From: Flavobacteriales bacterium
GTDB lineage: Bacteria; Bacteroidota; Bacteroidia; Flavobacteriales_F; PHOS-HE28
Length of the DNA: 42,553 nucleotides
Direction of reading: 5' to 3'
Assembly: GCA_016787985.1 (NCBI GenBank)
Contig: JAEUTC010000029.1
Location: forward strand, 1 to 42,553
Shown here piece by piece: positions 15,740 through 25,000 of this stretch. Position 1 is the stretch's first letter. Each line of letters opens with the position of its first letter. The position numbers were made by a program, and so were the translations under genes. Below the pieces are notes generated by a model. The model had not been told where the DNA came from, ran no database searches, and was given only the letters and a program-made list of their open reading frames with translations.

Positions 15740-18526
15740 ATGGATAAGTACTCCTACCTCAGCAATGTCGACAGCGCTTGGCTGGACGATCTGTACCAAC
15801 AATACCAGCAGGATCCCGCCAGCGTGGAGACCGGATGGGCGCGGTTCTTCGAGGGGTTCGAGTTCGCGAAGTCCGTTCAAGGGGAAGGGGATAGCACCCT
15901 GACGGCGACCAAGGGAGCGCCAAGCCCAGGTGGGAACGAGCGCTTCGAGAAGGAATTCAAGGTCATCGACCTGATCAATGCCTACCGGCAACGCGGGCAC
16001 CTCTTCACCAAGACCAACCCGGTGCGCGATCGGCGGAAGTATGCCCCGCCGCTAGACCTGGAGACCTATGGCTTGGCCAACTCGGATCTGGATACCGTCT
16101 TCAGCGCAGGGAATGAGGTAGGCATCGGACCGGCAAAGCTGCGCGACATCGTGGCGCTGTTGGAACAAACGTATTGCGAGAGCATCGGCGCGGAATTCAA
16201 ATTCATCCGCAACCCGGAGAAGGTGCGTTGGTTGCAACAACGCATGGAAAGCACGCGCAATGTGCCCGTGTTCACCATCGAGCAGAAGAAGGAGATCCTG
16301 GAGAAGTTGAACGAAGCGGTGGTGTTCGAGCGCTTCTTGGGAAAGAAGTTCATCGGGGCCAAACGGTTCAGCATCGAAGGTGCCGAAGCCCTGATCCCGG
16401 CATTGGATACGGTGATCGAACATGGCGCGGAACTCGGCATCACGGAATACGTGATCGGCATGGCCCACCGCGGGCGCCTCAATGTCCTGGCCAATACCCT
16501 GCGCAAGAGCTACGATCAGATCTTCAGCGAGTTCGAGGGCAAGGATTACGAAGACCAGCTCGTGGAGGGCGATGTGAAGTACCACATGGGCTACAGCAGC
16601 ATGCTGAAGACCAATTCGGGCAAGGATGTGCGGTTGACCCTGGCTCCGAACCCGAGCCACCTGGAAACGGTGGGGCCCATCATGCAAGGCATCTCTCGCG
16701 CCATCATCGAGCACGATGACGACTTCGCCAAAGGCATCACCGCACCCATCCTCATTCATGGCGATGCGGCCGTGGCCGGCCAGGGTGTCGTTTACGAAGT
16801 GGTGCAGATGGCGGGTCTGAAGGCCTACGAGGTCGGTGGTACCATCCATATCGTGGTGAACAACCAGGTGGGTTTCACCACCAACTACATCGATGCGCGC
16901 ACCAGCACCTACTGCACCGATGTGGCCAAGGTGACGCAGTGCCCGGTGTTCCACGTGAACGGTGATGATGCCGAGGCCGTGGCCTACACCATGAAGCTGG
17001 CCATGGATTACCGCCAGAAGTATGGCACCGACATCTGGGTGGATATCCTGTGCTACCGCAAACACGGGCACAACGAGGGCGACGAGCCCAAGTTCACGCA
17101 GCCCTTGTTGTACAAGAAGATCGCGAAGCACCCGGATCCACGTGCCATCTACACGCAGAAGTTGATCGACAGTGGGGTGGAAGGTGCCGAAGACCTCGCG
17201 CGTCAAATGGAGGAGTCGTTCACCCAGATGTTGGATGATCGCCTGAGCGAGGCGAAGCAGGTGCGTGTGGGCCGCATCACCAATTTCATGGAAGAACGTT
17301 GGAAGGGCTTCAAACGCGCCGAACCGAAGGACTTCCTCAAGTCCCCGGCCACCGGGGTGAAGAAGGAGGTCCTCCAACTCATCGGTGAGAAGTTGAGCAG
17401 CCTCCATCCGGACGGCAAGCAGTTCTTCAGCAAGCTCGAGAAGATACTCGGCGACCGCAAGCGGATGATGGAGACGGGCCAACTCGATTGGAGCATGGGC
17501 GAACTCCTCGCATACGGTTCGCTCCTGGTCGAAGGCCATCCCGTGCGCTTCACCGGACAGGATGTGGAGCGCGGCACCTTCAGCCACCGTCATGCCGTGG
17601 TGAAGGTCGAGGACAGCGAGGAGGAGTTCATCCACCTGAAGCACATCCAGGAAGGTCAGGCACTGCTGCAGATCTACAACTCCTTGTTGAGCGAGTATGC
17701 CGTGCTCGGTTTCGAATACGGTTATGCGCTCGCGAGGCCAAACGCCCTCACCATTTGGGAAGCACAGTTCGGCGATTTCGTGAACGGCGCCCAGATCGTG
17801 CTGGACCAGTACCTCTGCTGTGCCGAGGAGAAATGGGGCACGCAGAACGGCGTGGTGTTGTTGCTTCCGCACGGCTACGAAGGACAGGGCGCCGAGCATA
17901 GCAGTGCACGGATGGAGCGTTTCCTCCAGAGCTGTGCCGACCTCAACATGGTGGTGGCGAATTGCACTACACCGGCCAATTTCTTCCATGTACTGCGCCG
18001 CCAGCTGGCGTGGGATTTCCGCAAGCCACTGGTGGTGTTCACCCCGAAGAGCCTGTTGCGCCATCCCCGGTGCGTGAGCGCGTTGGAGGAGTTCACCACG
18101 GGCGGATTCCAGGAGCTCATTGATGATGCGACGGCTGATCCGAAAGCCGTTCGTACCGTGATCTTCACCCAAGGGAAGGTACACTATGACCTGGCCGAGC
18201 ATCGCGAGAAGAACGGGATAACCGATACCGCTCTGGTGCGCTTGGAACAGATCCATCCGCTGCCGGTGGAACAGATGCGCGCGGTGTATGAGAAATACGC
18301 GAAGGCAGAGCGTTACATCTGGGTGCAGGAGGAGCCACTGAACATGGGTGCCTGGCAATACATCGCCATGAACGCCACCGACGTGAAGTGGGAGGTGATC
18401 GCTCGCCCGGCCAGTGGAGCTCCCGCCACGGGCAGCAGCAAACGCAGCGCGAACCAACAGATCGCCATCATCGAACAGGCGTTCGCGAAGTCGGCCGCCC
18501 CGCAGGCGAAGAAGGTGAAGGCCTGA
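15740..18526 (+). CDS. sucA: 2-oxoglutarate dehydrogenase E1 component
   Basis: A 928-residue thiamine-diphosphate enzyme that decarboxylates 2-oxoglutarate and passes the succinyl group to the lipoyl domain of SucB in the TCA cycle. ATG 15740 gives [20 protein letters not shown], the expected short N-terminal helix that binds E2. Characteristic blocks follow: [65 protein letters not shown] and the [17 protein letters not shown] segment, where the N-terminal TPP/magnesium site forms. [20 protein letters not shown] belongs to the pyrimidine domain. The length and order are complete. sucB begins 41 bases downstream without an obvious promoter, so the two form an operon; the E3 subunit is not here. 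Confidence 0.97.
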   Translation: MDKYSYLSNVDSAWLDDLYQQYQQDPASVETGWARFFEGFEFAKSVQGEGDSTLTATKGAPSPGGNERFEKEFKVIDLINAYRQRGHLFTKTNPVRDRRKYAPPLDLETYGLANSDLDTVFSAGNEVGIGPAKLRDIVALLEQTYCESIGAEFKFIRNPEKVRWLQQRMESTRNVPVFTIEQKKEILEKLNEAVVFERFLGKKFIGAKRFSIEGAEALIPALDTVIEHGAELGITEYVIGMAHRGRLNVLANTLRKSYDQIFSEFEGKDYEDQLVEGDVKYHMGYSSMLKTNSGKDVRLTLAPNPSHLETVGPIMQGISRAIIEHDDDFAKGITAPILIHGDAAVAGQGVVYEVVQMAGLKAYEVGGTIHIVVNNQVGFTTNYIDARTSTYCTDVAKVTQCPVFHVNGDDAEAVAYTMKLAMDYRQKYGTDIWVDILCYRKHGHNEGDEPKFTQPLLYKKIAKHPDPRAIYTQKLIDSGVEGAEDLARQMEESFTQMLDDRLSEAKQVRVGRITNFMEERWKGFKRAEPKDFLKSPATGVKKEVLQLIGEKLSSLHPDGKQFFSKLEKILGDRKRMMETGQLDWSMGELLAYGSLLVEGHPVRFTGQDVERGTFSHRHAVVKVEDSEEEFIHLKHIQEGQALLQIYNSLLSEYAVLGFEYGYALARPNALTIWEAQFGDFVNGAQIVLDQYLCCAEEKWGTQNGVVLLLPHGYEGQGAEHSSARMERFLQSCADLNMVVANCTTPANFFHVLRRQLAWDFRKPLVVFTPKSLLRHPRCVSALEEFTTGGFQELIDDATADPKAVRTVIFTQGKVHYDLAEHREKNGITDTALVRLEQIHPLPVEQMRAVYEKYAKAERYIWVQEEPLNMGAWQYIAMNATDVKWEVIARPASGAPATGSSKRSANQQIAIIEQAFAKSAAPQAKKVKA

Positions 18527-18567
18527 AACAAGACAACCAACCACGAAGTACACACCACGTCCCCATC

Positions 18568-19803
18568 ATGGCAACCGTCGATATCAAGGTACCCAGTCCC
18601 GGAGAGAGCATCACCGAAGTGCGCATCGCGCAATGGTTGGTGAAGGATGGTGACGTAGTGAGCAAGGACCAGGTGATCGCCGAGATCGACAGCGATAAAG
18701 CCACCTTGGAGCTCAGTGCCGAATCCGGCGGTCAGGTGAAATTGCTCGCCGCTGCTGACCAGACCGTGAACGTGGGTGATGTGGTGGCCAAGATCGATAC
18801 CAGCGTGGCCGCGCCAGCGAAGAGCGCCGAGAAGGCGGCTCCTGCGAAGGAGGAGAAGGCGCCTGCCAAGGCTGAACCAGCGAAGGCACCTGCAGCGACC
18901 GCTGCGGCGAGCGCTACTCCAGTGGCCAAGGCGATGTTGGATGAAAAAGGCCTGAGCGCCGACAAGGTGAAGGGTACGGGTCCCAACGGAAGGGTGACGA
19001 AAAGTGATGTGAGCGCCTACGTCAGCGGAGGCGTGAAGGCCGATGCCATCGCCATGAACGGCTGGGGTGGTTCACGCGAACAGAAGCGCAGCAAGATGAC
19101 CTCCTTGCGCCAGACCGTGGCGAAACGCCTGGTGATGGCGAAGAACCAGACCGCGATGCTCACCACCTTCAACGAGGTGGATATGAGCGCGGTGATGGCC
19201 CTGCGCGACAAATACAAGGACAAGTTCAAGGAGACGCATGGTGTGAACCTCGGCTTCATGAGCTTCTTCACCAAGGCGGTCACAGAAGCGCTGCGTCTTT
19301 TCCCTGCGGTGAACGGTCAGATCGATGGCGAGGAGATCATCCTCAGCGACTATGCCGACATCGGGATCGCCGTGAGCTCGCCCAAAGGCTTGATGGTGCC
19401 CGTTTTGCGCAATGCCGAGAAACTGTCGTTGGCGGAGATCGAGGCCGGTATCAAGGCGTTGGCGGTGAAGGCACGCGATGGCAAACTGACCATCGATGAG
19501 ATGACCGGTGGCACCTTCACCATCACCAATGGTGGCGTGTTCGGTAGCATGCTGAGCACCCCGATCATCAACCCACCGCAAAGCGCCATCCTGGGTATGC
19601 ACAACATCGTGGATCGACCCGTGGCCGTGAACGGTCAGGTGGTGATCCGCCCGGTGATGTACGTGGCGCTGAGCTATGACCACCGCATCATCGATGGCAA
19701 GGAGAGCGTGAGCTTCCTGTACAAGGTGAAGGAAATGATCGAGGACCCCAACAAGCTGATCTTCGGTGCCAAGGATCCGGGGGAGGTGCTCCTCGGACTT
19801 TAG
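18568..19803 (+). CDS. sucB: 2-oxoglutarate dehydrogenase E2 (dihydrolipoyl succinyltransferase)
   Basis: A 411-residue acyltransferase core of the 2-oxoglutarate dehydrogenase complex. ATG 18568 gives [20 protein letters not shown], the normal start; an open frame runs back to 18388 only because it overlaps sucA in another frame. Domains in order: one lipoyl domain (1 to about 76) with the lipoylated lysine K44 in DSDKATLEL; an Ala/Lys/Pro/Glu-rich flexible linker (about 80-115); a peripheral-subunit-binding domain with [20 protein letters not shown]; and the catalytic domain from about 180, with [20 protein letters not shown] and the catalytic SYDHRIIDG near the end. It is translated from the sucA transcript. 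Confidence 0.97.
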   Translation: MATVDIKVPSPGESITEVRIAQWLVKDGDVVSKDQVIAEIDSDKATLELSAESGGQVKLLAAADQTVNVGDVVAKIDTSVAAPAKSAEKAAPAKEEKAPAKAEPAKAPAATAAASATPVAKAMLDEKGLSADKVKGTGPNGRVTKSDVSAYVSGGVKADAIAMNGWGGSREQKRSKMTSLRQTVAKRLVMAKNQTAMLTTFNEVDMSAVMALRDKYKDKFKETHGVNLGFMSFFTKAVTEALRLFPAVNGQIDGEEIILSDYADIGIAVSSPKGLMVPVLRNAEKLSLAEIEAGIKALAVKARDGKLTIDEMTGGTFTITNGGVFGSMLSTPIINPPQSAILGMHNIVDRPVAVNGQVVIRPVMYVALSYDHRIIDGKESVSFLYKVKEMIEDPNKLIFGAKDPGEVLLGL

Positions 19804-19874
19804 TCAGCGATATCCTTCTTGATGGCATTGGTGCTGTCGAGGTTCGTTCGCATCAACTTCCAGTTGTGAGTGAC

Positions 19875-19897
19875 GCAAGTTCCCTTTAGGAACCTGC
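19875..19897 (+). terminator. Possible terminator downstream of sucB
   Basis: GCAAGTTCC (19875-19883) pairs with GGAACCTGC (19889-19897) over nine positions with one A-C mismatch around a CTTTA loop, followed by a broken T-run (GGGTTTCTT). It is 72 bases after the sucB stop. The weak tail keeps this uncertain. Confidence 0.4.
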
Positions 19898-19944
19898 AAG
19901 GGTTTCTTCGATCCGGATCGGTGTGAACGCTATCAACCCTTCGG

Positions 19945-19956
19945 GTCTAGCTAGAC
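19945..19956. promoter_or_regulatory. 12-base perfect palindrome
   Basis: GTCTAGCTAGAC is identical to its own reverse complement. It stands in a gene-free stretch and overlaps the end of a small GGGT stem. It could be a binding site for a dimeric regulator of the downstream surface-protein gene, or chance. Confidence 0.35.
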
Positions 19957-20227
19957 GAAAGCCTTCCGGTGTGGTATTGGTGCACGAACGATCTTATTCG
20001 CCAGTTCGCGCGGGAACTTGGTGGGCCAGTTCCTGAAGCGCAGGGGACTCACGGGTCGATATTCGGAATGAACGGTTCTGGATCATCCGAGATCACAATG
20101 TGCGCATCCCATGCCCGTTCGAGATGTCCACGATCGCGGTTGGATATCCCCTTCCGTGCAACGTGTGGTACGCTACGGTCGTCCATACCTTGATCCTTCG
20201 GACATCGACCTACTCAAACCTCCTCCC

Positions 20228-21754
20228 ATGAAAAGAGCCTTACGATACGTTCTCCTCTTTCCGCTTCTTGCCGGAGTGGTAACGACCACCACCCATGCCC
20301 AGATCCTACTGAGCGAGCAGTTCACGGGCGGCGCCAGCACGACGGGCTTCACGGTCGAGTCGGCCGACGACAGTGATTGCGATTGGACCTTCGCCCCTGG
20401 AGGCCTTACGGAAACCACCTTTAGCGTGGATGGAGCGGGAGCGGTCCCCTCCGGTGCAGGATTCGATGGTGACTTCGCCTTCTTGGATAGCGATGCTTGC
20501 GGAGGGATCGGGATCACCGTGAACAGCTGGCTGGTATCGCCTGCTTTCGATGCCAGTGGTTCGAACATCCTAGTGCTTTCTTTTTCGCACCAGTTCCAGG
20601 CCAGATTGCAGTCTTTCTGCAAGGTTGAGGTGTATGATGGCACCACTTGGAACGAGATCGTCACCTACACGGGTACCAGCGTCGGTTATCCGAACCCGGC
20701 GCAGGTAGCCACGTTCGACATCACTGCTGCTGCTGCTGGTTCGGCCCAAGCCCAAGTCCGTTTCCAGTTCAATTCCGGATGGGATTGGTGGTGGGCATTG
20801 GACGATATCAGAGTGGAGAACGTAGCGTGCTACTTCCCGAGCGGATTGGCTGCCACGAACCCCGGGAATGCAGGGGCTACCATCACCTTCACCGAAAATG
20901 GAAGCCCTTCTTACGAATGGGTGGTGACCACCGGTGCTCTTCCCGATGGCACCAACGCTGTCGCGAGCGGTACGGCACCGAACACCAACGCGACCGGATT
21001 GCAAGCCGGCACGCCTTACACCGTGTTCGTTCGGTCGGCCTGTGAAGGGGGAGGTTTCAGTGTGTGGAGCCCTGGGGTGGGCTTCGTCACCGCCATCGGC
21101 AATGACGAGTGCATCAATGCGGTGCCCTTGACCGTGAACACGGACTACGAATGCGGTGTGAAGACCTCTGGAACGGTGATCGGTGCGACGGCTTCCGGCG
21201 TTACCTCCACCTGTTTCGGGACCGCCGATGACGACGTCTGGTTCAGTTTCGTGGCGCTGACCACCACGCATCGGGTCTCCATCATCGACATCACGGGATC
21301 CACATCGGATATGTACCACGCGCTTTGGAGCAATGCATGCGGTGCGTTGGAACTCGTACCGAATTCCTGCAGTGATCCACAAGAAAGCAACCCCATGGGC
21401 CTTACGCCGGGGGAGACGTACTACTTGCAGATCTACACGTGGACGGGCTCGCCAGCGCAGACCTCTGTATTCAATGTCTGCATCGGTTCCGACCCCTCCA
21501 TCGGTATCGTAGAACGGGCCGGAGGCACGCACCTCAGTGCTTTCCCGAACCCGGCGCATGACCGGATCACCTTTGAGGTGGATGATCGCATCATCAACCA
21601 GGTGAAGGTGTTGGATAATGCCGGTCGTACCGTGATGCAAGTTCCGTTCGAGCGCACCTTGGATGTTCGTGGATTGGAGCCGGGGACCTACGCTGTAGTC
21701 TTCGTGGATGAGTCTGGAGGTGTCGTTGCACGAAGCAGGTTCGTGCGAGATTGA
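20228..21754 (+). CDS. Multidomain surface protein with T9SS type A sorting domain
   Basis: A 508-residue exported protein. ATG 20228 opens into a signal peptide (MKRALRYVLLFPLLAGVVTTTTHAQ); the 39 in-frame codons before it lack any feature. Domain 1 (about 26-215) is a jelly-roll of the choice-of-anchor J/cleaved-adhesin kind, with SEQFTGG...SWLVSPAFD...VEVYDGTTWNEI...WWWALDDIRVE. A fibronectin-III-like segment (about 220-300, ending in ATGLQAGTPYTVFVRSAC) and a DDDVWFSFVA...LTPGETYYLQIYTW domain of pre-peptidase C-terminal type follow. The last 80 residues are a type A sorting tail (AFPNPAHDRITFEV...VLDNAGRTV...LEPGTYAVVF). It is therefore exported by type IX secretion and either attached to the surface or released. 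The substrate or partner is unknown. Confidence 0.85.
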   Translation: MKRALRYVLLFPLLAGVVTTTTHAQILLSEQFTGGASTTGFTVESADDSDCDWTFAPGGLTETTFSVDGAGAVPSGAGFDGDFAFLDSDACGGIGITVNSWLVSPAFDASGSNILVLSFSHQFQARLQSFCKVEVYDGTTWNEIVTYTGTSVGYPNPAQVATFDITAAAAGSAQAQVRFQFNSGWDWWWALDDIRVENVACYFPSGLAATNPGNAGATITFTENGSPSYEWVVTTGALPDGTNAVASGTAPNTNATGLQAGTPYTVFVRSACEGGGFSVWSPGVGFVTAIGNDECINAVPLTVNTDYECGVKTSGTVIGATASGVTSTCFGTADDDVWFSFVALTTTHRVSIIDITGSTSDMYHALWSNACGALELVPNSCSDPQESNPMGLTPGETYYLQIYTWTGSPAQTSVFNVCIGSDPSIGIVERAGGTHLSAFPNPAHDRITFEVDDRIINQVKVLDNAGRTVMQVPFERTLDVRGLEPGTYAVVFVDESGGVVARSRFVRD

Positions 21755-21771
21755 CGGTCTTCGCCTTTCGT

Positions 21772-21802
21772 AGCGCCCGCATATGTGTCATGCGCGGGCG
21801 CT
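21772..21802 (+). terminator. Hairpin after the 20228-21754 gene
   Basis: AGCGCCCGC (21772-21780) and GCGGGCGCT (21794-21802) are perfectly complementary over nine bases around a 13-base loop, 17 bases after the stop. The tail (GTCATTATC) is not a proper T-run, so it may be a terminator without a strong U-tract, as is common in GC-rich genomes of this phylum, or an mRNA end-protecting structure. Confidence 0.6.
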
Positions 21803-21813
21803 GTCATTATCAG

Positions 21814-21867
21814 GTGTGACCTCAGACTCATGGATACACCCTCACACCGTACTGTTAACAAGTGTGA
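21814..21867. promoter_or_regulatory. Three GTGTGA/TCACAC half-sites upstream of the giant gene
   Basis: GTGTGA occurs at 21814-21819 and 21862-21867, and its complement TCACAC at 21842-21847. Between the last two is the 8-base palindrome TGTTAACA (21853-21860). All lie 34-87 bases upstream of the TACGTTTG element at 21901. The half-site resembles the CRP half-site TGTGA, but the spacing does not match the CRP consensus, so the regulator is unknown. Confidence 0.4.
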
Positions 21868-21900
21868 ACCTTGCCACGGATCAGCCCATTCTGGTGAGGC

Positions 21901-21908
21901 TACGTTTG
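21901..21908 (+). promoter_or_regulatory. Probable -7 promoter element for the giant adhesin gene
   Basis: TACGTTTG is a perfect match to TAnnTTTG in the 288-base gap before the 22043 gene. It would give an untranslated leader of roughly 130 bases, much longer than those of the other genes here. No certain -33 element was seen. Confidence 0.5.
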
Positions 21909-22042
21909 CGCGGCACCTCGTTGCGTCGTGTGATCCGTGTTTAGCGTGGTTCCTCTAGGGTGCTCTCCCCGCAGCCCTTCCAGGTAAGCCCAGACCCACC
22001 GGATCAGCTCCGTGACGAGTGCGCCACCAAGCTGGTCGGTAC

Positions 22043-25000
22043 ATGGCTGAACAACGACGCATCCTCAACGCGGTGAGCCTGCTGGCTTCCGCCGCACGCA
22101 CCACTCTTCGATCCCTTATCCCCGCTGTAGCGGCGTTGCTACTCTGGCAGTCAGAGGCGTTCGCCACGCACGCCATGGGTGGTGACATCACCTACGAGTG
22201 TCTGGGCAATAACCAGTACCGGGTGAACATGAGCTTCTTCCGGGATTGCAATGGCGTGGGTGCTCCTACGAGTTGCAGCAATGGAGACCTCCGATTCAAT
22301 GTGCGTTCCACCACGTGCAATGCCAACTTCAACGCCTGCTTCGTGCGCCAGAGCATCGAAGTGGTCACGCCCATCTGCCCAGGTGCAGTGGACCGTTGCA
22401 ACAGCTCGGCAGGGCAGTATGGCGTTGAGCGCCATCGGTACAGCGCGGTTATCGATCTGACGCCTTGGGCGGGATGCGGAACGGACTGGATCATCGACTG
22501 GGACCTGTGCTGCCGCAACAACGCGATCACTTCCTTGAACAACCCCGGTGGTCGGGACCTCTATCTGAGCGCCCGCCTCAACAACACGGTCACACCGTGC
22601 AACAGCTCTCCTCGGTTCATCAATGATCCGGTTCCTTTCGGTTGTGTAGGACAACCCATCGTTTACAACCATGGTATCACGGACCTTGCTGGCGACTCCT
22701 TGAGCTTCGAGCTGGCTCCTGCACGTGGAACCAACGGTGCGGCCATTCCCTACAATGCGGGCTACACCTTCACCCAACCGGTGATCACCAGCGGTGGTGC
22801 GAATGCCGTGACCATCGACCCTTCGACGGGAACCATCCGCTTCACACCGAGCATTGCGCAGTTCGCCGTCGTGACCGTGCTCGTCCGCGAATTCAGGAAC
22901 GGTGTGCAGATCGGTCAATACACCCGCGATCTTCAGTTCGCCATCATCGCGTGCAACAACAACAACCCTACCGCTAGCGGTATCAATGGCACCAACAGTT
23001 TCGTGTATAACGTCTGCGCTGGAACGAGCTTCTGCTTCGATGTGAACTCCCAGGACGCGGATGCTACGCAGTTGGTCACGATGACCTGGAACGCAGCCAT
23101 CCCAGGCGCAACGTTCACCACCACCGGTGGCCCTCGTCCGGTGGGTACCTTCTGCTGGACGCCCACCACGGCGGATATCGGTCAGCAGATCTTCACGGTG
23201 TCGGTGGAGGACAACGCATGCGTGCTGAACGGTTTCGGGACCGTCGGTTATCTGATCAACATCACCCCGCCGCTGACGCCAGCAGTTGCGGGACCCGATC
23301 AAAGTGTCTGTGGTTTCACGACCACATTGGCTGGTGTTCAGCCCTTCACACAAGCTACGGGCACATGGACGGTGGTGAGCGGTACTGGAACCTTCGCCAA
23401 CCCCAACAGCCCCACCACCACGGTGAGTGGAATGAGCACCGGGAACAATGTGTTCCGCTGGACCGTCAATTACCAGACGTGCGGGACCACCTCGGACGAT
23501 GTGGTGGTGAGCACTTTCGATCCGGCGCATCCGGTGGCCAATGCCGGTCCAGCGCAGGATCTGTGCCAACCGACCAGCACGGCCACCCTCGCAGCGAACG
23601 TGGCCACTGCGCCAGCGGTAGGTACATGGACCTTGGTGAGTGGCGCCGGGGTGGTGACCAACCCGAACAGCCCCACATCCACCGTGACCGGCCTTGGGCA
23701 GGGAACGAACGTGTTCCGCTGGACGATCGACAATGGTGCCTGCACGCCGCCGACGAGTTCACAAGTGAGTATCCGGGTGTTCAGCAACACGCAACCCGCC
23801 GCGAACGCCGGTCCGGATCAGCAGCTGTGTTCTCCGAACCTCACGACCACACTCGCGGGCAACGCTCCTGTCGCGCCTGCCACCGGGCAATGGACCGTGG
23901 TGAGCGGCACAGGGACATTCGCCAACGCCGCTTCACGCAACACCACGGTTTCCGGCTTGAGCATCGGGGTGAACCGTCTGCGCTGGACCATCAACAACGG
24001 ACCCTGTACGCCACCCACCACGAGTGACGAGGTGGACATCGTCGTCTTCAACCCGAATAGCCCGAATGCGAACGCGGGACCGAACCAACAGGTTTGTGCA
24101 GCGAATGCGACCTTGGCCGGCAACGCTCCTCTCGCACCAGCAACGGGTCTTTGGACGGTGGTGAGCGGTTCGGGCACCTTCTCCAACCCGAGCAGTCCCA
24201 CTTCCGGGGTCACCGGACTTTCGATCGGTGCGAACGTGTTCCAGTGGACGTTGAACAACGGTCCTTGTGCGAACGGCGTCACCACATCGCAGGTCACCAT
24301 CACGCGCTTCGACGGTGCTGCACCTGCGGCCACGGCGGGGCCTGATCAGGATATCTGTACGGTGATCGGTGGGAACACCGGTACCACTACACTCGCCGCG
24401 AACGCTGCCACCGCACCCGGTACAGGCCAATGGACGGTCGTGAACGGAGCGGCCACCTTCGCCAACCCCGCTTCGCCGACCACAAGCGTTTCCGGTCTGC
24501 CCATCGGGACCACCACCTTGCGCTGGACCATCAACAATGGTCCCTGTGTACCGAACTCCACTTCGGATGACGTGGTGATCAGGGTCTTCAACCGGAATGC
24601 GGCGGTGGCCAATGCCGGACCCGCACAGAACCTGTGTGCACCGGTGGCCAGCCTGACCTTGGCGGCCAATGCGGCCACAGCCCCTGCGTCGGGAACGTGG
24701 TCCGTGGTCAGTGGCAGCGGCACCTTCGCCAACGCGAATAGCCCAACGACCACCATTACTGCGGCGGGCCTGGGGGTGAACGTGTACCGTTGGACGATCA
24801 ACAATGGTCCATGCCCTGGTGCCCTCACCACGAGCGACGTCACCATCACCCTCTTCGATCCGGCGATCGCCGCTGCTAATGCCGGCGTTGATCAAGAGCT
24901 GTGCGGTGCTGCGGGTACCACGCTGACGGGCAGTGCTGTAGCGGCTCCTGCAGCGGGAACATGGACCGTTGTGAGCGGCGCAGCGACCATCGCCAACGCC

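Larger units (their letters stand above)
19804..20227 (+). other. 424-base gap between sucB and the next surface-protein gene
   Basis: No convincing gene is present: the only open frames (for example 19969-20193) have unnatural composition, rich in Cys, Arg and Ser, and no start context. The stretch contains a hairpin at 19875-19897, a small ACCC-TTC-GGGT hairpin at 19936-19946, and directly after it a 12-base perfect palindrome at 19945-19956. Nothing resembling a tRNA or a strong TAnnTTTG element was seen before the 20228 gene. Confidence 0.6.

Noticed and set aside
16052..18553. An 833-codon open frame opposite sucA
   Set aside because: sucA on the plus strand is complete and conserved. 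The antisense frame has His/Leu-rich composition typical of GC-rich shadows and no motif.
19969..20193. Small open frame of 74 codons in the gap after sucB
   Set aside because: Composition (many Cys, Ser, Arg and Trp) and lack of start context do not look like a gene, and it continues across the likely promoter area of the next gene.
21815..21846. CRP-type binding site before the giant gene
   Set aside because: TGTGA and TCACA are present, but 22 bases apart rather than the 6 of the CRP consensus; kept only as unspecified half-sites.
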